A stretch of DNA of 64,000 nucleotides from assembly GCF_000283155.1 (NCBI RefSeq), contig NW_004454240.1, positions 3,324,271 to 3,388,270 on the forward strand, in the 5' to 3' direction. This document shows positions 32,757 to 41,825 of this stretch, one piece after another. A model generated the notes under the pieces. That model saw only the letters and a program-made list of their open reading frames with translations, ran no database searches and was not told where the DNA came from. A program made the translations under genes and the position numbers. The stretch comes from Ceratotherium simum simum. Taxonomy: Eukaryota; Chordata; Mammalia; Perissodactyla; Rhinocerotidae. How positions within the stretch are numbered: the stretch's first letter is position 1; each line of letters begins with the position of its first letter.

Positions 32757-33002
32757 CAATTCTGTCAGTTTTTAATTCATATATTTTGGGGCTCTGTTGT
32801 CAGGTGCATATATTTTTATAATTGTTATATTTTCTTGATGGATTGACCCTTTTATCATTATAAAATATTCTTTTTTGTCTCTAGTAACAAGTTTTGTCTT
32901 AAAGACTATTTTGTCTTATAACAGTATAGCCATTCCAGCTCACTTTTGGTTACTGTTTGCATGGTAAATCTTTCTACATCCTTTTACTTTCAACTTATTT
33001 GT

Positions 33003-33618
33003 TGTTGGGGAAGAGGGAGAATCCCCCTCTGCCCTTTTTTTTAAGGTTCTTATGGCTGGCCTAATAATTAAAAGATAGGTTAACAGGAGAAAATAATACC
33101 AAGTTTAATAACATGTATACATGGGAGAAACCCAGGAAACTGAGTTTCTCTACACAATAGCAGTGATTCTCATCTTAAATACTGTCTTCAGCTAAAGACA
33201 AAGGAAGATGTTGGGAGTGGGGAGGGAGATAGAAGGGAGACAGAAATCACAGTAATCAAAGGTATGTAGATTTAAGTCCTCCCCTTCCACATTGGTAAGT
33301 TTTTAGAGATGAGGTCATCCCCCCCTCTTCTCAGTACAGAGAGGGAGATACCTTTACAAATGGAGATCTCCCTTATAAATGTAAATGTTTGTCTGGCAAC
33401 TCTTTGCAGGGCCACCTAGAGAATGTGGCCTGGGAGAGACATAATTTTTGATAAGATGGGCTTGTTGGTGCCTTTCCTATTGTAACATCTAGTTTACATT
33501 ATATTAAAGCCATCGTATGATATTGGCTCCTTCCCAAAACAGGAAGTCAAATATCCATCAGAGAAAATAATCAAGGTAAAGAAACATATTTCAGGGTGGC
33601 CAATTTTGATCTCGCACA
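33003..33618. mobile_element. Solo LTR, 616 bp, 4-bp target duplication
   Basis: It starts TGTTGGGGAAGAGGGAG and ends GATCTCGCACA, so it has TG...CA termini. TTGT flanks both sides (32999-33002 and 33619-33622), and joining the flanks restores continuous L1. A 4-bp duplication is typical of class I endogenous retroviruses. The minus strand, ending in CTCCCTCTTCCCCAACA, looks like the more natural LTR reading. No viral gene is attached. The family is not identified. Confidence 0.75.
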
Positions 33619-34199
33619 TTGTGTTTGAATCTAAAGTGTGTCTCTTTTTACAATATATTATAACTGGATCATGTTTTTTAATCCATTTTGCTAATCTCTC
33701 CCTTTTAACCAGAGTATGTAATCCATTTGCCTTAATGTAATTACTGGTATGGTAGGATTTATATCTGCTACTGTGTCATTTGTTTTCTCTATATATTATG
33801 TCCTCTTTGTTCCTCTATTCTTCCATTACTGCCTTCTTTTGTGTTAAACAGGTATTTTCTGGTGTACCATTTTAATCCTCTTTTTGTTTGTTTACTATAT
33901 TTTTTTAGTTATTTTCTTATTGGTTGCTGCAGATTATAAGTAACATCTTAGTTTATAACAAGTTCAGATGAATACAAACTTAATTTCAATAGTATGCAAA
34001 AACTTTGCTCCAATATAGGTCCATTCATTCCTCTCTCCTTTATTTTTTATTATCACAAAAATTATATTATACATTGTATACCCATCAACACAGATTTATA
34101 ATTATTGTTTTATGCAGTAGTCTTTTAAATCAGATGTTAGAGAAAAAGTATTGTAAACAAAAAATACTGGCATTCTTTATTTCTTCATGTCGATTCAAG

Positions 34200-34950
34200 T
34201 TACCATCTGGTGTCCTTTCATTTACCTCTGAATTACTCTCTTTAGTATTTCTTATAGGGGAGGTCTCGTAATGATGGATCTTCTCAGTTTTTGCATATCT
34301 GGGAATGTTTTAATTTCTCCTTCATTTTTTGAGGGATTGTTTTGCTGGATATAGAATTCTTGGTTGACAACATTTTTCTTTCAGCACTTTGAATAAGTTA
34401 TCCCACTCTCTTTTGGCCTCCAATTGTTTCTAATGAGATGTCAGCTACTAATTTTATTGACAGTTCCTTTTATGTGATGAGTCACTTCTCTTTCGCTCCT
34501 TCTGAGATTCTATCTTTGGCTTTGGCTTTTGACCGTTTGATTATCATGTGTCTAGGTATGGATCTCTTTGAGCTTATCCTAGTTGGAATTTATTAAGCTT
34601 CTTGGATATGCAGATTATTGTTTCTTCTCAAAATTGAGAAGTTTTCAGCCATTATTTCTTCAAATATTCTTTCTGCCCCTTTCTCTCTTACCTATCTTTC
34701 TAAGACTTCTATCATGAGCATGTTAATATGCTTTCTGGTTTCCCACAGGTCTCTGAGGCTCTGTTCATTTTTCTCCATTCTTTTTTCTTTCTGTTCTTCA
34801 GACTGAATAATCTTAATTGACCTATCTTCAAATTTGCTAATTCCTTCTTCTACCTGCTTACATCTGATGTTTAACCTGTCTAGTGATCTTTTTATTTCAG
34901 TTATTGTACTTTTCACCTCCAGAATTTATATTTGTTTCTTTTATATGATC
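34200..34950 (-). pseudogene. LINE-1 ORF1 remnant
   Basis: The minus-strand frame 34692-34916 reads 'ITEIKRSLDRLNIRCKQVEE' and 'GISKFEDRSIKIIQSEEQKE', the typical end of the LINE-1 ORF1 coiled coil. The C-terminal RNA-binding half to the left (34200-34690) is recognisable at the DNA level ('ATATAGAATTCTTGGTTGAC') but broken by stops. Confidence 0.75.
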
Positions 34951-36199
34951 TATGTTTTATAATCTCTATTTGGTAAGACTTTGTTATTGTTTCCTCTATC
35001 TATACTTGGCTTCCCTTAGTTTTTTGAACATATTATAAAAGTCTTTGTCTAGTAAGTCCAATGTCTGAGCTTCCTCAGGGACTGTTTATATGGATTGCTT
35101 TCTTTCCAGTGTATAGACCATACTTTCTTGTTTCTTTGCATTTTTCATATTTTTTTGTTGAAAACTGAACATTTTGAATAATATGATATGGCAACTATGA
35201 AAATCAGACTCTCCCCTCTCACCAGGGTTTGTTGTTGTTGCTCTTCACTTGTTTAGTGAGTTTTCTGATCTAATTTCATAAAGAATGTATTATTTGTCAT
35301 GTGTGGCCAGTGAAGTCTCTGCTTGGCTAGCTTATTGGTCAGCTAATGATTGGACAAAAAGTTTCTTAAATGCCTAGAATGAATAAGTCTCCCAGTCTTT
35401 GCCAAAGGGCTCTCTCTGCGTGCATGTTGGGCACACATCTTCAATACTCAGCCAGGCAGTTTACAACTGCACTTTACCTTTCACTTCCTGCTTGTGCAGA
35501 GCCTCAAAGCCAGCCAGAGGTGAGAGCTTAGGGGCTTCTAGTTATTTCAGGAGCAGGTGCACAGCCTTGTGTGGGGTTTCTAGATTCCGGGAAGATGTGA
35601 GAGCTTTTCTAAGCCCCCTGTGGACACATCCTTCTCCAGCTTTTCCTTTTAAGCTTTTTGGTTAGCTCATTGTTTGCTCCAACACTTATCCACTACCTCA
35701 GGCAGCCATGATATTAAACAATTAAACAATTTCCACTGATCGTTTTCAACAAATGCCCCTGAATAAAAAGCTGTTTGCACTGGGCAAGCTCTAAGTCTGG
35801 TTAAATAAAGACAAGCCTTGTAACTGGTGTCTTCATGTGAACCACCATCAAACAATGACAGTTCTCTGAGAATGGGGCTTTGAAGGACCTTCAATTCTAT
35901 TCTTCCTTCTCCAGTGGTTGCCAAGTTGCTGGTTTTCACTGTGATTTCGGGCTGTTCATTTTCAAGGCTACTGTAGAGCTAGGGAGTATGGATGGGGATA
36001 AGGCAAGTTAAAATAGCAAAAAGCTTGCTATTCTTACCAAGATTCAGTCTCTTTTCTTGAATGAACACTCTCTGGATTGATGCAAGCCTTTGGGTAATTT
36101 CCAGAGTTCTAAACAAGTTGATCTTGCCATTTTTTACCAGTGTTCTGGTTGTTTTTATGGGGGAGGAGATTTTCGGAGGTCCTTACTCTGCCATTCTTA
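34951..36199 (-). mobile_element. LINE-1 5' UTR portion of the minus-strand copy
   Basis: About 1.2 kb upstream of ORF1 on the minus strand. It ends at 36195 with the reverse complement of 'GAGGTCCTTACTCTGCCATT', the usual L1M start. The 88-113 residue frames in it are non-coding 5' UTR. Confidence 0.6.
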
Positions 36200-36275
36200 C
36201 TGATGTCTCTGTACTATCTTTGTAATTTCCTGTGAACCTATAATTATTTAAAATAACAAAGCTAAAAAAAATTGT
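36200..36275 (+). mobile_element. Terminal ~65 bases of the split plus-strand L1
   Basis: 'CTCTGTACTATCTTTGTAAT', then 'CCTGTGAACCTATAATTATT' and an A-rich end match the 3' terminus of the L1M whose body stops at about 28280. The tail completes the element after an interruption of about 7.9 kb. Confidence 0.8.
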
Positions 36276-36339
36276 TAAGGAAAAGCTAGGGTGTAGGTCA
36301 ACTAGCTTGGCTGCCCTGTAGCTCCTAGGACTGTCTATA

Positions 36340-36530
36340 ACCTGTTCCTGAACAATCAGTCCGTACATTAACCCTATAAAGTAGACACCCCTAGGCCCAC
36401 TTAACAGCTGAGGAAACTGAGGATCAAAGAGGTTCAATGAATTGCCCAAGGTTAGAGAACTAGAAAAGAGCTGAGCTGGAAATTCCAATCTATATGTGCC
36501 TGATTCCCAAGCTTCCTTTTTCATTGCTTT
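36340..36530 (-). mobile_element. MIR SINE
   Basis: 'TTAACCCTATAAAGTAGACA', 'CAGCTGAGGAAACTGAGGAT' and 'CCCAAGGTTAGAGAACTAGA' follow the reverse MIR order. Confidence 0.82.
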
Positions 36531-37036
36531 GATTCATTCACTTATCCAACAAACCTTTATGAAACATCTACTATGTTCCAGTGACTATTATAGATGTTGG
36601 GGTTACAGTAATAAACATTGTCCTTTGTGGAGCTGATGTCTTAGTGAAAGGAGACAGACAAATATTCAAATCAATGAATAAATAAGCAATATGCCTGATA
36701 GTGATGAGTGCTATAAGGAAAATGAAGCAGGGCAATGGTCAGAGAGTAATGGTGGTGATGGGAGATGCTATTTTAGCTTAGGTGAGCAGGGAAGGCCTCT
36801 CTGAGAAGAAGACATCTTAGCAGGAATCTGAATAAAGTGAGGGCGCTGGACATACAGGTGGCTGGAGAAAAATCTTCCTAAGTAATGAGAACAGTAAGTG
36901 CAAAGGCCCTCACGTGGGAGTGTGCCTGGACTGTTTGAGGAACAGAAAGGCCAGTGGCTGGAGCAGAGTGAATGGGGGAATAGTAAGAGATGAAATCAGA
37001 GAGGTAAGGGTGATGGTGGAGAGAGAACTCATGGGC
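36531..37036 (-). mobile_element. L2 LINE, first part of an interrupted copy
   Basis: Reverse L2 from its 3' end: 'TTCATTCACTTATCCAACAA', 'GTGGAGCTGATGTCTTAGTG', 'GGGAAGGCCTCTCTGAGAAG', 'AAGTGCAAAGGCCCTCACGT' and 'GTTTGAGGAACAGAAAGGCC'. It continues after 37200. Confidence 0.85.
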
Positions 37037-37201
37037 AGTGGTTCTCACCTAGACTCCTCAGAGCTTTTTAAACTCCCCACACCGAGGCTGCATCTCAGAC
37101 CAGTCAAGCCAGAATCTCTGGGAATGAGACCCAGGTATCAGTATTTTTAAAAAACTCCATAGATGGGTCCAGTGTGCAGCCAAGGTTGGAAACCCATGCT
37201 G
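37037..37201. mobile_element. MER5-like hAT element in L2
   Basis: It starts 'CAGTGGTTCTCACCTAGACT', with internal 'CCAGAATCTCTGGGAATGAG' and 'CCCAGGTATCAGTATTTTTA', the usual MER5-type blocks. It interrupts a reverse L2. The right terminus is degraded ('GGTTGGAAACCCATGCTG'). Confidence 0.65.
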
Positions 37202-37425
37202 TGGTGTCTTATAATCACTGCAAGGCCTTTGGCATTTACTATGGTTGTTGAGAAGCTAAGGGATGGTTTTGAGTAGAAGCGTGGCATGGTGTGGTGTATG
37301 TTTTCACAGGATCCCTCTGGCTTCTGTATTGAGAATAGACTGAGATGGGAAAGGGTGGAAGCAGGGAGATAAGTCAGGGGCTAGTGCACTCATCCAGGTG
37401 AGAGACAATGGAGGCTGAGACTGTC
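37202..37425 (-). mobile_element. L2 LINE, second part
   Basis: 'GCAAGGCCTTTGGCATTTAC', 'GATGGTTTTGAGTAGAAGCG', 'AGGATCCCTCTGGCTTCTGT' and 'CATCCAGGTGAGAGACAATG' continue the L2 of 36531-37036 in the same orientation. Confidence 0.82.
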
Positions 37426-37545
37426 ATTTTAGAAGTGCAAAATCTGAAGTTCAAAGAAGGGAAGGGACTGGCCCCGGGGATTCATGGCGAGTCATTGGTA
37501 GCATGGGAACGACAGCCAGTCCTCTTGCCTTTCTAGGCAATCTGG
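37426..37545 (-). mobile_element. MIR SINE fragment
   Basis: 'TCATTTTAGAAGTGCAAAAT' followed by 'GAAGGGAAGGGACTGGCCCC' is a weak reverse MIR core and flank. Confidence 0.45.
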
Positions 37546-38050
37546 CCTCCTCCAAGCCTGCCCTCTCGGGAATCCTCAAAAGGTGAGGCCAGGCATGGGG
37601 TCATTCTCAATGCAAGTTTTCTCGATGCAGGGAATGGGAACAGGGCTGCCCATAGTCTGACTGAGGAAGCAGTCTGGCCAACGCCATGAGGAGCCAGCAG
37701 GTGGGCTGGAACCCATGGAGAATTTCCAGGGTTTCTGCCCTCTGATTCCTACGAAGGTGATTGGAAGGAAAGTGCCAAAAGGCACTGACTCAGGGTGGCC
37801 ACCCCTCCTCAGTCAATGGCAAATTTCTTTTTAAGAAACACAAGTGCAGCTGGCTATAGTTCTGATCAGCTCAGGTCACTGCTGTAAGAGGCTAGACGAG
37901 GGAAGGACTGGGAAAGGACATAGTCACCTGAGCCTCAGGATACAAGGAGAGGTCAAATCACCTATGAAATACATCCCAGGCCAGAAGTGGCCAAGCCTCA
38001 GCCCACAACTTCCAGGACTACTTTCTAGCTCCTCAGCACAAAAGGGTAAG
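37546..38050. other. Unannotated sequence, no gene seen
   Basis: About 500 bases without a recognised repeat or coding signal. Confidence 0.3.
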
Positions 38051-38054
38051 AGGT

Positions 38055-38282
38055 GAGAGCTCCCACTGTGTGCCAGAGATTGTGTGCACTCTTGGACCAA
38101 ACCCTTCCAAAACCCCCTGTCAGGTAAGGGCTATTTTACTGATGAGGAAACTGAGGCTTAAAGAGGCTAGGCCCAAGGTCACACAGCTGAAACTTGGCAA
38201 GGATTGGATTTAAACTCAAGCCAGTCTGATGCCCAAACCTGTGCTCTTTTACCTACAACATACCACCTATCCTCAAGTTGCT
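38055..38282 (-). mobile_element. MIR SINE, nearly full length
   Basis: 'CTCCCACTGTGTGCCAGAGA', 'ACTGATGAGGAAACTGAGGC', 'CCCAAGGTCACACAGCTGAA' and 'CCAAACCTGTGCTCTTTTAC' give the full reverse order. Confidence 0.9.
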
Positions 38283-38329
38283 TTGAGGCTACTCAAGAAC
38301 ATATGCACCCATTCATTGGTAATAAAAGA

Positions 38330-39030
38330 CTAGGCAGCCATGGGAGAGGATGAAGAGAGTATCAGTGGGATTCCAAGTTAGAAGACATCAGGAAAGCCCT
38401 CCTGGAGGAAGTAACTCAGGACAGCTGAAGGCCTTAAAGGCTGGGTAGGGTTGGCCATGCAGAAAGAGCAGTGGAAGAGGCATTGAAGGTCGAGGGACCC
38501 CAGTGAGCAGAAAAGCCTGGAGGTGGGCATAGATAAAGCAGGTCCACATATTTATTTTTGTATCTGTTTAACAACACTGATATGGCTCTTGCTCTGTGCC
38601 AGGCACTGTTCTAAGGCTTTACATAGAGCAACTAATTTAATCCTCACAACAACCCTATGGAGCATGAAACCAATCTTTGATGAGTCCAGTTTGGCTGGGG
38701 CATAAGATTTATTAGTGAGAAAATGGAGTTCAAGCTGGAAAAGTCGATTGGAGCTTTATGTAGAAGGCCTTGGATGGCAGGCTAAGGAGTTTGTACATCA
38801 TTTAGCAGGCCATAGGGAGTCACTGAGGGTTTCTTAGCAAGTGTGCAATAGGATGCAAGGTGTACATCTGGAAGATTCATCTAGAAGCCACTGAGGGGCT
38901 GAGGCAGCAACACCAGGGGAGTAGGAGAAGACTTGACCCTGGGCAGGCACAGAGGAGTGGAGAGGTGCTGATGGGTCAGTGGCATATCTAGGAGGTGGAA
39001 TCAACAGGATGGAAGGGAGGAGGGAGAAGG
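38330..39030 (-). mobile_element. L2 LINE, interrupted
   Basis: 'AAAGCCCTCCTGGAGGAAGT', 'GAAAGAGCAGTGGAAGAGGC', 'AGAAGGCCTTGGATGGCAGG', 'GGGAGTCACTGAGGGTTTCT' and 'GTGCAATAGGATGCAAGGTG' follow reverse L2 order. A MIR (38535-38670) lies inside. Confidence 0.65.
38535..38670 (-). mobile_element. MIR SINE 3' half inserted in L2
   Basis: 'TGCTCTGTGCCAGGCACTGT', 'TCTAAGGCTTTACATAGAGC' and 'AATTTAATCCTCACAACAAC' are the reverse MIR 3' half. The core beyond it is missing. Confidence 0.7.
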
Positions 39031-39044
39031 AGGAGCCAAAGGGG

Positions 39045-39190
39045 ATGGGCTTTCACTCCGACTGCACAGACCTAGGAGTCAGTAATCTGGGTCCCAAGCC
39101 CAGAACTGCCAGGAACATACAGTATAGTCCTGGACATATCCCTGGCCCTCCCTGGGTCTCAGTATCCTTATCCAACCCATGGGAAGGCTG
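39045..39190 (+). mobile_element. MIR SINE, diverged
   Basis: 'AGACCTAGGAGTCAGTAATC', 'CATACAGTATAGTCCTGGAC' and 'GGGTCTCAGTATCCTTATCC' give a weak forward MIR order. Confidence 0.5.
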
Positions 39191-39317
39191 AATGTGTTTA
39201 TTGATAATGGCTCAGCCAGGGCTAATGTCCTTTGCCTGTGGTTCTAGATGTCAGAGGAGGGTGTCAAACTGTTATCCAAAATGGGGCCTCACAAAATGAA
39301 GAGAAGTTGCCCCTTGG

Positions 39318-39545
39318 TTAGTGGTTAAGATCATGGGCTCCAGAGTGGGGCCTCCTTGGGCTCAATTCCCACTCAGTAAAGTGCTCAGTAGCTCAGGTTC
39401 CTCTTCTGTAAACTGAGGGCAATAAAAACCCCTCCCTCAGAGGGCTATAGTGAAGACTTGATGAAATATTGCAGCAGACAAGCTCCGCAGCTTGTCTGCT
39501 GCAATACATAAAGTGGCTTCCATCCTCATTAACTCTCCCTCCTCT
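39318..39545 (+). mobile_element. MIR SINE interrupted by a perfect hairpin
   Basis: 'GTTAGTGGTTAAGATCATGG', 'GGTTCCTCTTCTGTAAACTG' and 'GTGAAGACTTGATGAAATA' are forward MIR. The expected continuation ('CATAAAGTGGCTTCCATCC') resumes after a 38-40 base palindromic insert. Confidence 0.8.
39467..39506. repeat. Perfect 18-bp stem, 4-nt loop hairpin
   Basis: The left arm TATTGCAGCAGACAAGCT (39467-39484) and the right arm AGCTTGTCTGCTGCAATA (39489-39506) are exact reverse complements around the loop CCGC. The arms do not belong to the surrounding MIR. Possible origins are a fold-back repair insertion, a selected structured element or an assembly artefact. Confidence 0.95.
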
Positions 39546-39639
39546 GGCTGGTGGGAATAGAGGGTATGAGAACCAGGCTCAGAGGTGCTCAGGAATGGAA
39601 ACCCCTTGGAACTAATGGATGACTTCCCAGCCCCAAGCG

Positions 39640-39800
39640 CCAGGGGCCCAGCACAGCATTTTGCAGTTTACAGAACTCTTTTCCACCCCAAGAAGCCTAG
39701 GAAGTAGAAATGGTGATCACCATTTTAGAGATGAGGCCTGACTGGAATGTCAGAGAGCGTGACCCAAGGACCGGCTTTCCCACGAAGTCATGTGTAGCTT
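39640..39800 (-). mobile_element. MIR-family SINE, diverged
   Basis: 'CAGCACAGCATTTTGCAGTT', 'AAGCCTAGGAAGTAGAAATG' and 'CCATTTTAGAGATGAGGCCT' read as a reverse MIR. Confidence 0.6.
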
Positions 39801-39859
39801 GAGCAAGTCTTTCAGAGCACCAGAGCTGTGAGGCCCCTTAGAGAACCACCAGGAAACTC

Positions 39860-40060
39860 CTCATGGTGTACCTGGGGAAACTGAGGCTCCAGAGAATACC
39901 CTCTTGGCCATCCCCAGAGCCACTGGGGACACCAGAGTCTGGGAAAGAGCAGGTGCCACCAGGAGCCCAGGCCTGGCTTTCATTTGCCACTGGGCTGAGC
40001 ACCACACAGCTTGCCCAGGGCCATGATTCGGTCCCAAATTGGAGTGGTTGGTTCCTTTCT
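39860..40060 (-). mobile_element. MIR SINE fragment, weak
   Basis: 'TGGGGAAACTGAGGCTCCAG' is the reverse MIR core at 39872-39891; the flanks are only weakly similar. Confidence 0.4.
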
Positions 40061-40079
40061 TTATGTCTCCTCTTGTAAC

Positions 40080-40400
40080 TCCAGCTTAACACTCCCCAGA
40101 TGGCCATTCCTGCCGGCTCCCTGCCCACGCCGCCATTCAGACAGGAAAACAATCATTTTGCAGCCCCATTAATTAAAGACTAATTGCTGATTGGAAACAC
40201 ATTGACTGGGCCCTCAGCCGGTATCATGTTGTGGGCCCTCTGGCCCTGGTGAAGGCTTGGCCCTAACGAGCCTCTGGGCCCCCAGCGGCTTGCTGGCTCA
40301 CTGCTACTGCGCTGCAGCATAACTGGGCCTGGACTTAGGCTAATGAGGTGTCAGCTGACTATTAGAACCACATTGATGGGGGAGGCTGGCCACTGGACCA
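40080..40400. promoter_or_regulatory. Candidate regulatory (conserved-type) non-coding block
   Basis: A repeat-poor stretch with TTAATTAA (40169-40176) and TAATTG (40181-40186), which are homeodomain-type cores, an inverted CCAAT (ATTGG, 40190-40194), an ACAAT SOX-type core (near 40149), and TAATGAGG near 40340. Such clustering in otherwise MIR/L2-rich DNA suggests an enhancer or ancient conserved element. Sites are from the sequence; function is inference. Confidence 0.35.
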
Positions 40401-40564
40401 GATAGGAGCTACCACATACAGCTACCATTAAGTCTGAAGTTACTCCTTGGGGGTCACATCTATCCCTAACCCCTTCTCAGCCACTTAGTGAGGGGCTCAT
40501 CTTCCAGCTAGGCCTCCCTCCAAGAAGGCTGGTCTCCGCTGACCCAGAGTACTCCAGGCCTCCC

Positions 40565-40622
40565 ATTTAGCCACCAAACACCTACTCTGTGCCAGGCCCT
40601 GGGGATACAGAAGTTATCAATA
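40565..40622 (-). mobile_element. L2 LINE 3' end, first part of an interrupted copy
   Basis: 'CACCTACTCTGTGCCAGGCC' and 'TGGGGATACAGAAGTTATCA' are the reverse L2 terminus. It continues after the MIR at 40623-40870. Confidence 0.65.
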
Positions 40623-40870
40623 ATAGAAGCATTTATTGAGCACTTACTATAAGCTGAGTGCTGTTCTAAGTGCTTTACATGAACTCTGTTCTTTTTCACA
40701 AAAGCCCTCTGGCAGGTTGTGGTATTATAATCCACATTTTACAGAGGAAACTGAGGCATAGAGTGGCAAAAGGACTTACTCAAGTGTACGCATGTATTAA
40801 ATGGCAGTACCAGGGTTCAAAGCCTGGCAGTCTGAGTCCAGAGTCCATGCTCTTAACCACTGTACTCTAT
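40623..40870 (-). mobile_element. MIR SINE, full length, inserted in L2
   Basis: 'TTTATTGAGCACTTACTATA', 'CTGTTCTAAGTGCTTTACAT', 'CAGAGGAAACTGAGGCATAG' and 'CATGCTCTTAACCACTGTAC' cover the whole reverse MIR. Confidence 0.93.
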
Positions 40871-41450
40871 TGGCCCTCAGTCCTGCCCAGGAGGAATGCC
40901 CAGTCTTATAGGAGAGACCATGAAGGAAGGTGCTTTTCTTACAGGGTGCTTGGGAAAGGGCCATGGTGGAAGCGAGCCCAGGAGGTTCTGGGAGTCCAGA
41001 AGAGGGCCACCTAAACCAGACACGGAGAAGGAGAGAAGTCAGGGCAAGCCTCCAGGAGGAAACAGCACCCGAACTGAGTTCTAAAGGACATAATGAATGT
41101 GCCAGGCACTGAAAGGGTGGAGGAGTGAAAGGATAGCCCACACAGAGGGAGAAGCTGATGGAAAAGCAGACCCTTCAGGCAACAGGGAGTTGTTTGGAGA
41201 GTTCCCAGCAAACGAGTGGGTGTGAGTGTGAGGTAGTGGGTGACACGGTCAGCTCTGACCTTTTGGAAGTTCACTCTGGCTGCAGCCAGAGAGTGGATGG
41301 GAAGGGAGAAAGAATGTGAGCAGGGAGACCAGGTGGGAGACTCCTGCCATGGTACAGATGAGAAGTGCAGGGGCCTAGGTTAGGGGCAAGGCAGTGAGGA
41401 TGGAGAGCTATTTAGGAGGTGGAGTCAACAGACTTGGAGAAGATAAGCTG
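40871..41450 (-). mobile_element. L2 LINE, second part
   Basis: 'CCAGGAGGAAACAGCACCCG', 'ACTGAGTTCTAAAGGACATA', 'GGTGACACGGTCAGCTCTGA', 'TTCACTCTGGCTGCAGCCAG' and 'GCAGGGAGACCAGGTGGGAG' follow reverse L2 order. The 114- and 87-residue frames are L2. Confidence 0.82.
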
Positions 41451-41524
41451 CGAGGGGAGAAGCAGGCAGAAGAGACTAGGATTCCCCTCCCATATCCCCA
41501 AGGCCACCTGCCCACAGCCCAGAA

Positions 41525-41595
41525 GGCATGACAGACCCGGCCACTTGCCTGCTCAAAGCCTTCTATGGCTCCCCAGCCCTCTTTCTCCCAGTATG
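41525..41595 (+). mobile_element. L2 LINE, first part of an interrupted copy
   Basis: 'CTTGCCTGCTCAAAGCCTTC' followed by 'TATGGCTCCCCAGCCCTCTT' is the forward L2 block before the MIR at 41596. Confidence 0.65.
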
Positions 41596-41825
41596 GAGGC
41601 AGACCTGGGGGGAATTGCAGCTCTTCTGCTAGCTGTGTGGCTTTGCACAAACGGCCTAACCTCTGAACCTCAATTCACTCATTTCTAACGATTGCTTCTG
41701 TAGTCCTGGGTTCACATGATTGCTATGAGAACTAACCAAGCCCCTGCACGCATGTCCCTCACAGGGTGCCACGCAGGGACTAGGAGTCTCCAGAGATGAG
41801 AGGTCAGCAAATGTTAGTTCTCATC
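41596..41825 (+). mobile_element. MIR SINE, inserted in L2
   Basis: 'CTTCTGCTAGCTGTGTGGCT', 'AACCTCTGAACCTCAATTCA' and 'GTCAGCAAATGTTAGTTCTC' give a forward MIR, between two parts of a forward L2. Confidence 0.8.

Larger units (their letters stand above)
31522..33730 (-). pseudogene. LINE-1 ORF2 N-terminal half remnant (endonuclease and RT start)
   Basis: The minus strand holds the linker upstream of RT and, around 32160-32180, the endonuclease block that translates as I-I-V-G-D. The frame is broken by stops and by insertions at 32199-32756 and 33003-33618. The limits are approximate. Confidence 0.65.
28561..36199 (-). mobile_element. Near full-length LINE-1 (L1M class), minus strand, heavily nested
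   Basis: Reading leftwards from about 36195: the 5' end ('AATGGCAGAGTAAGGACCTC'), 5' UTR, ORF1 remnant (34200-34950), inter-ORF spacer, endonuclease part ('ATAATAGTTGGAGACC', near 32160), RT start, ORF2 C-terminus, and the 3' UTR ending near 28561. It carries four insertions (30039-30550, 31293-31505, 32199-32756, 33003-33618) and an RT-core deletion near 31063. It interrupts the plus-strand L1, so it is the younger of the two large elements. Confidence 0.85.

Noticed and set aside
39467..39506. MicroRNA precursor or bacterial-style terminator reading of the hairpin
   Set aside because: The stem is only 18 bp with a 4-nt loop, pairing stops at once outside it, and there is no U-run in a bacterial context; this is mammalian DNA.
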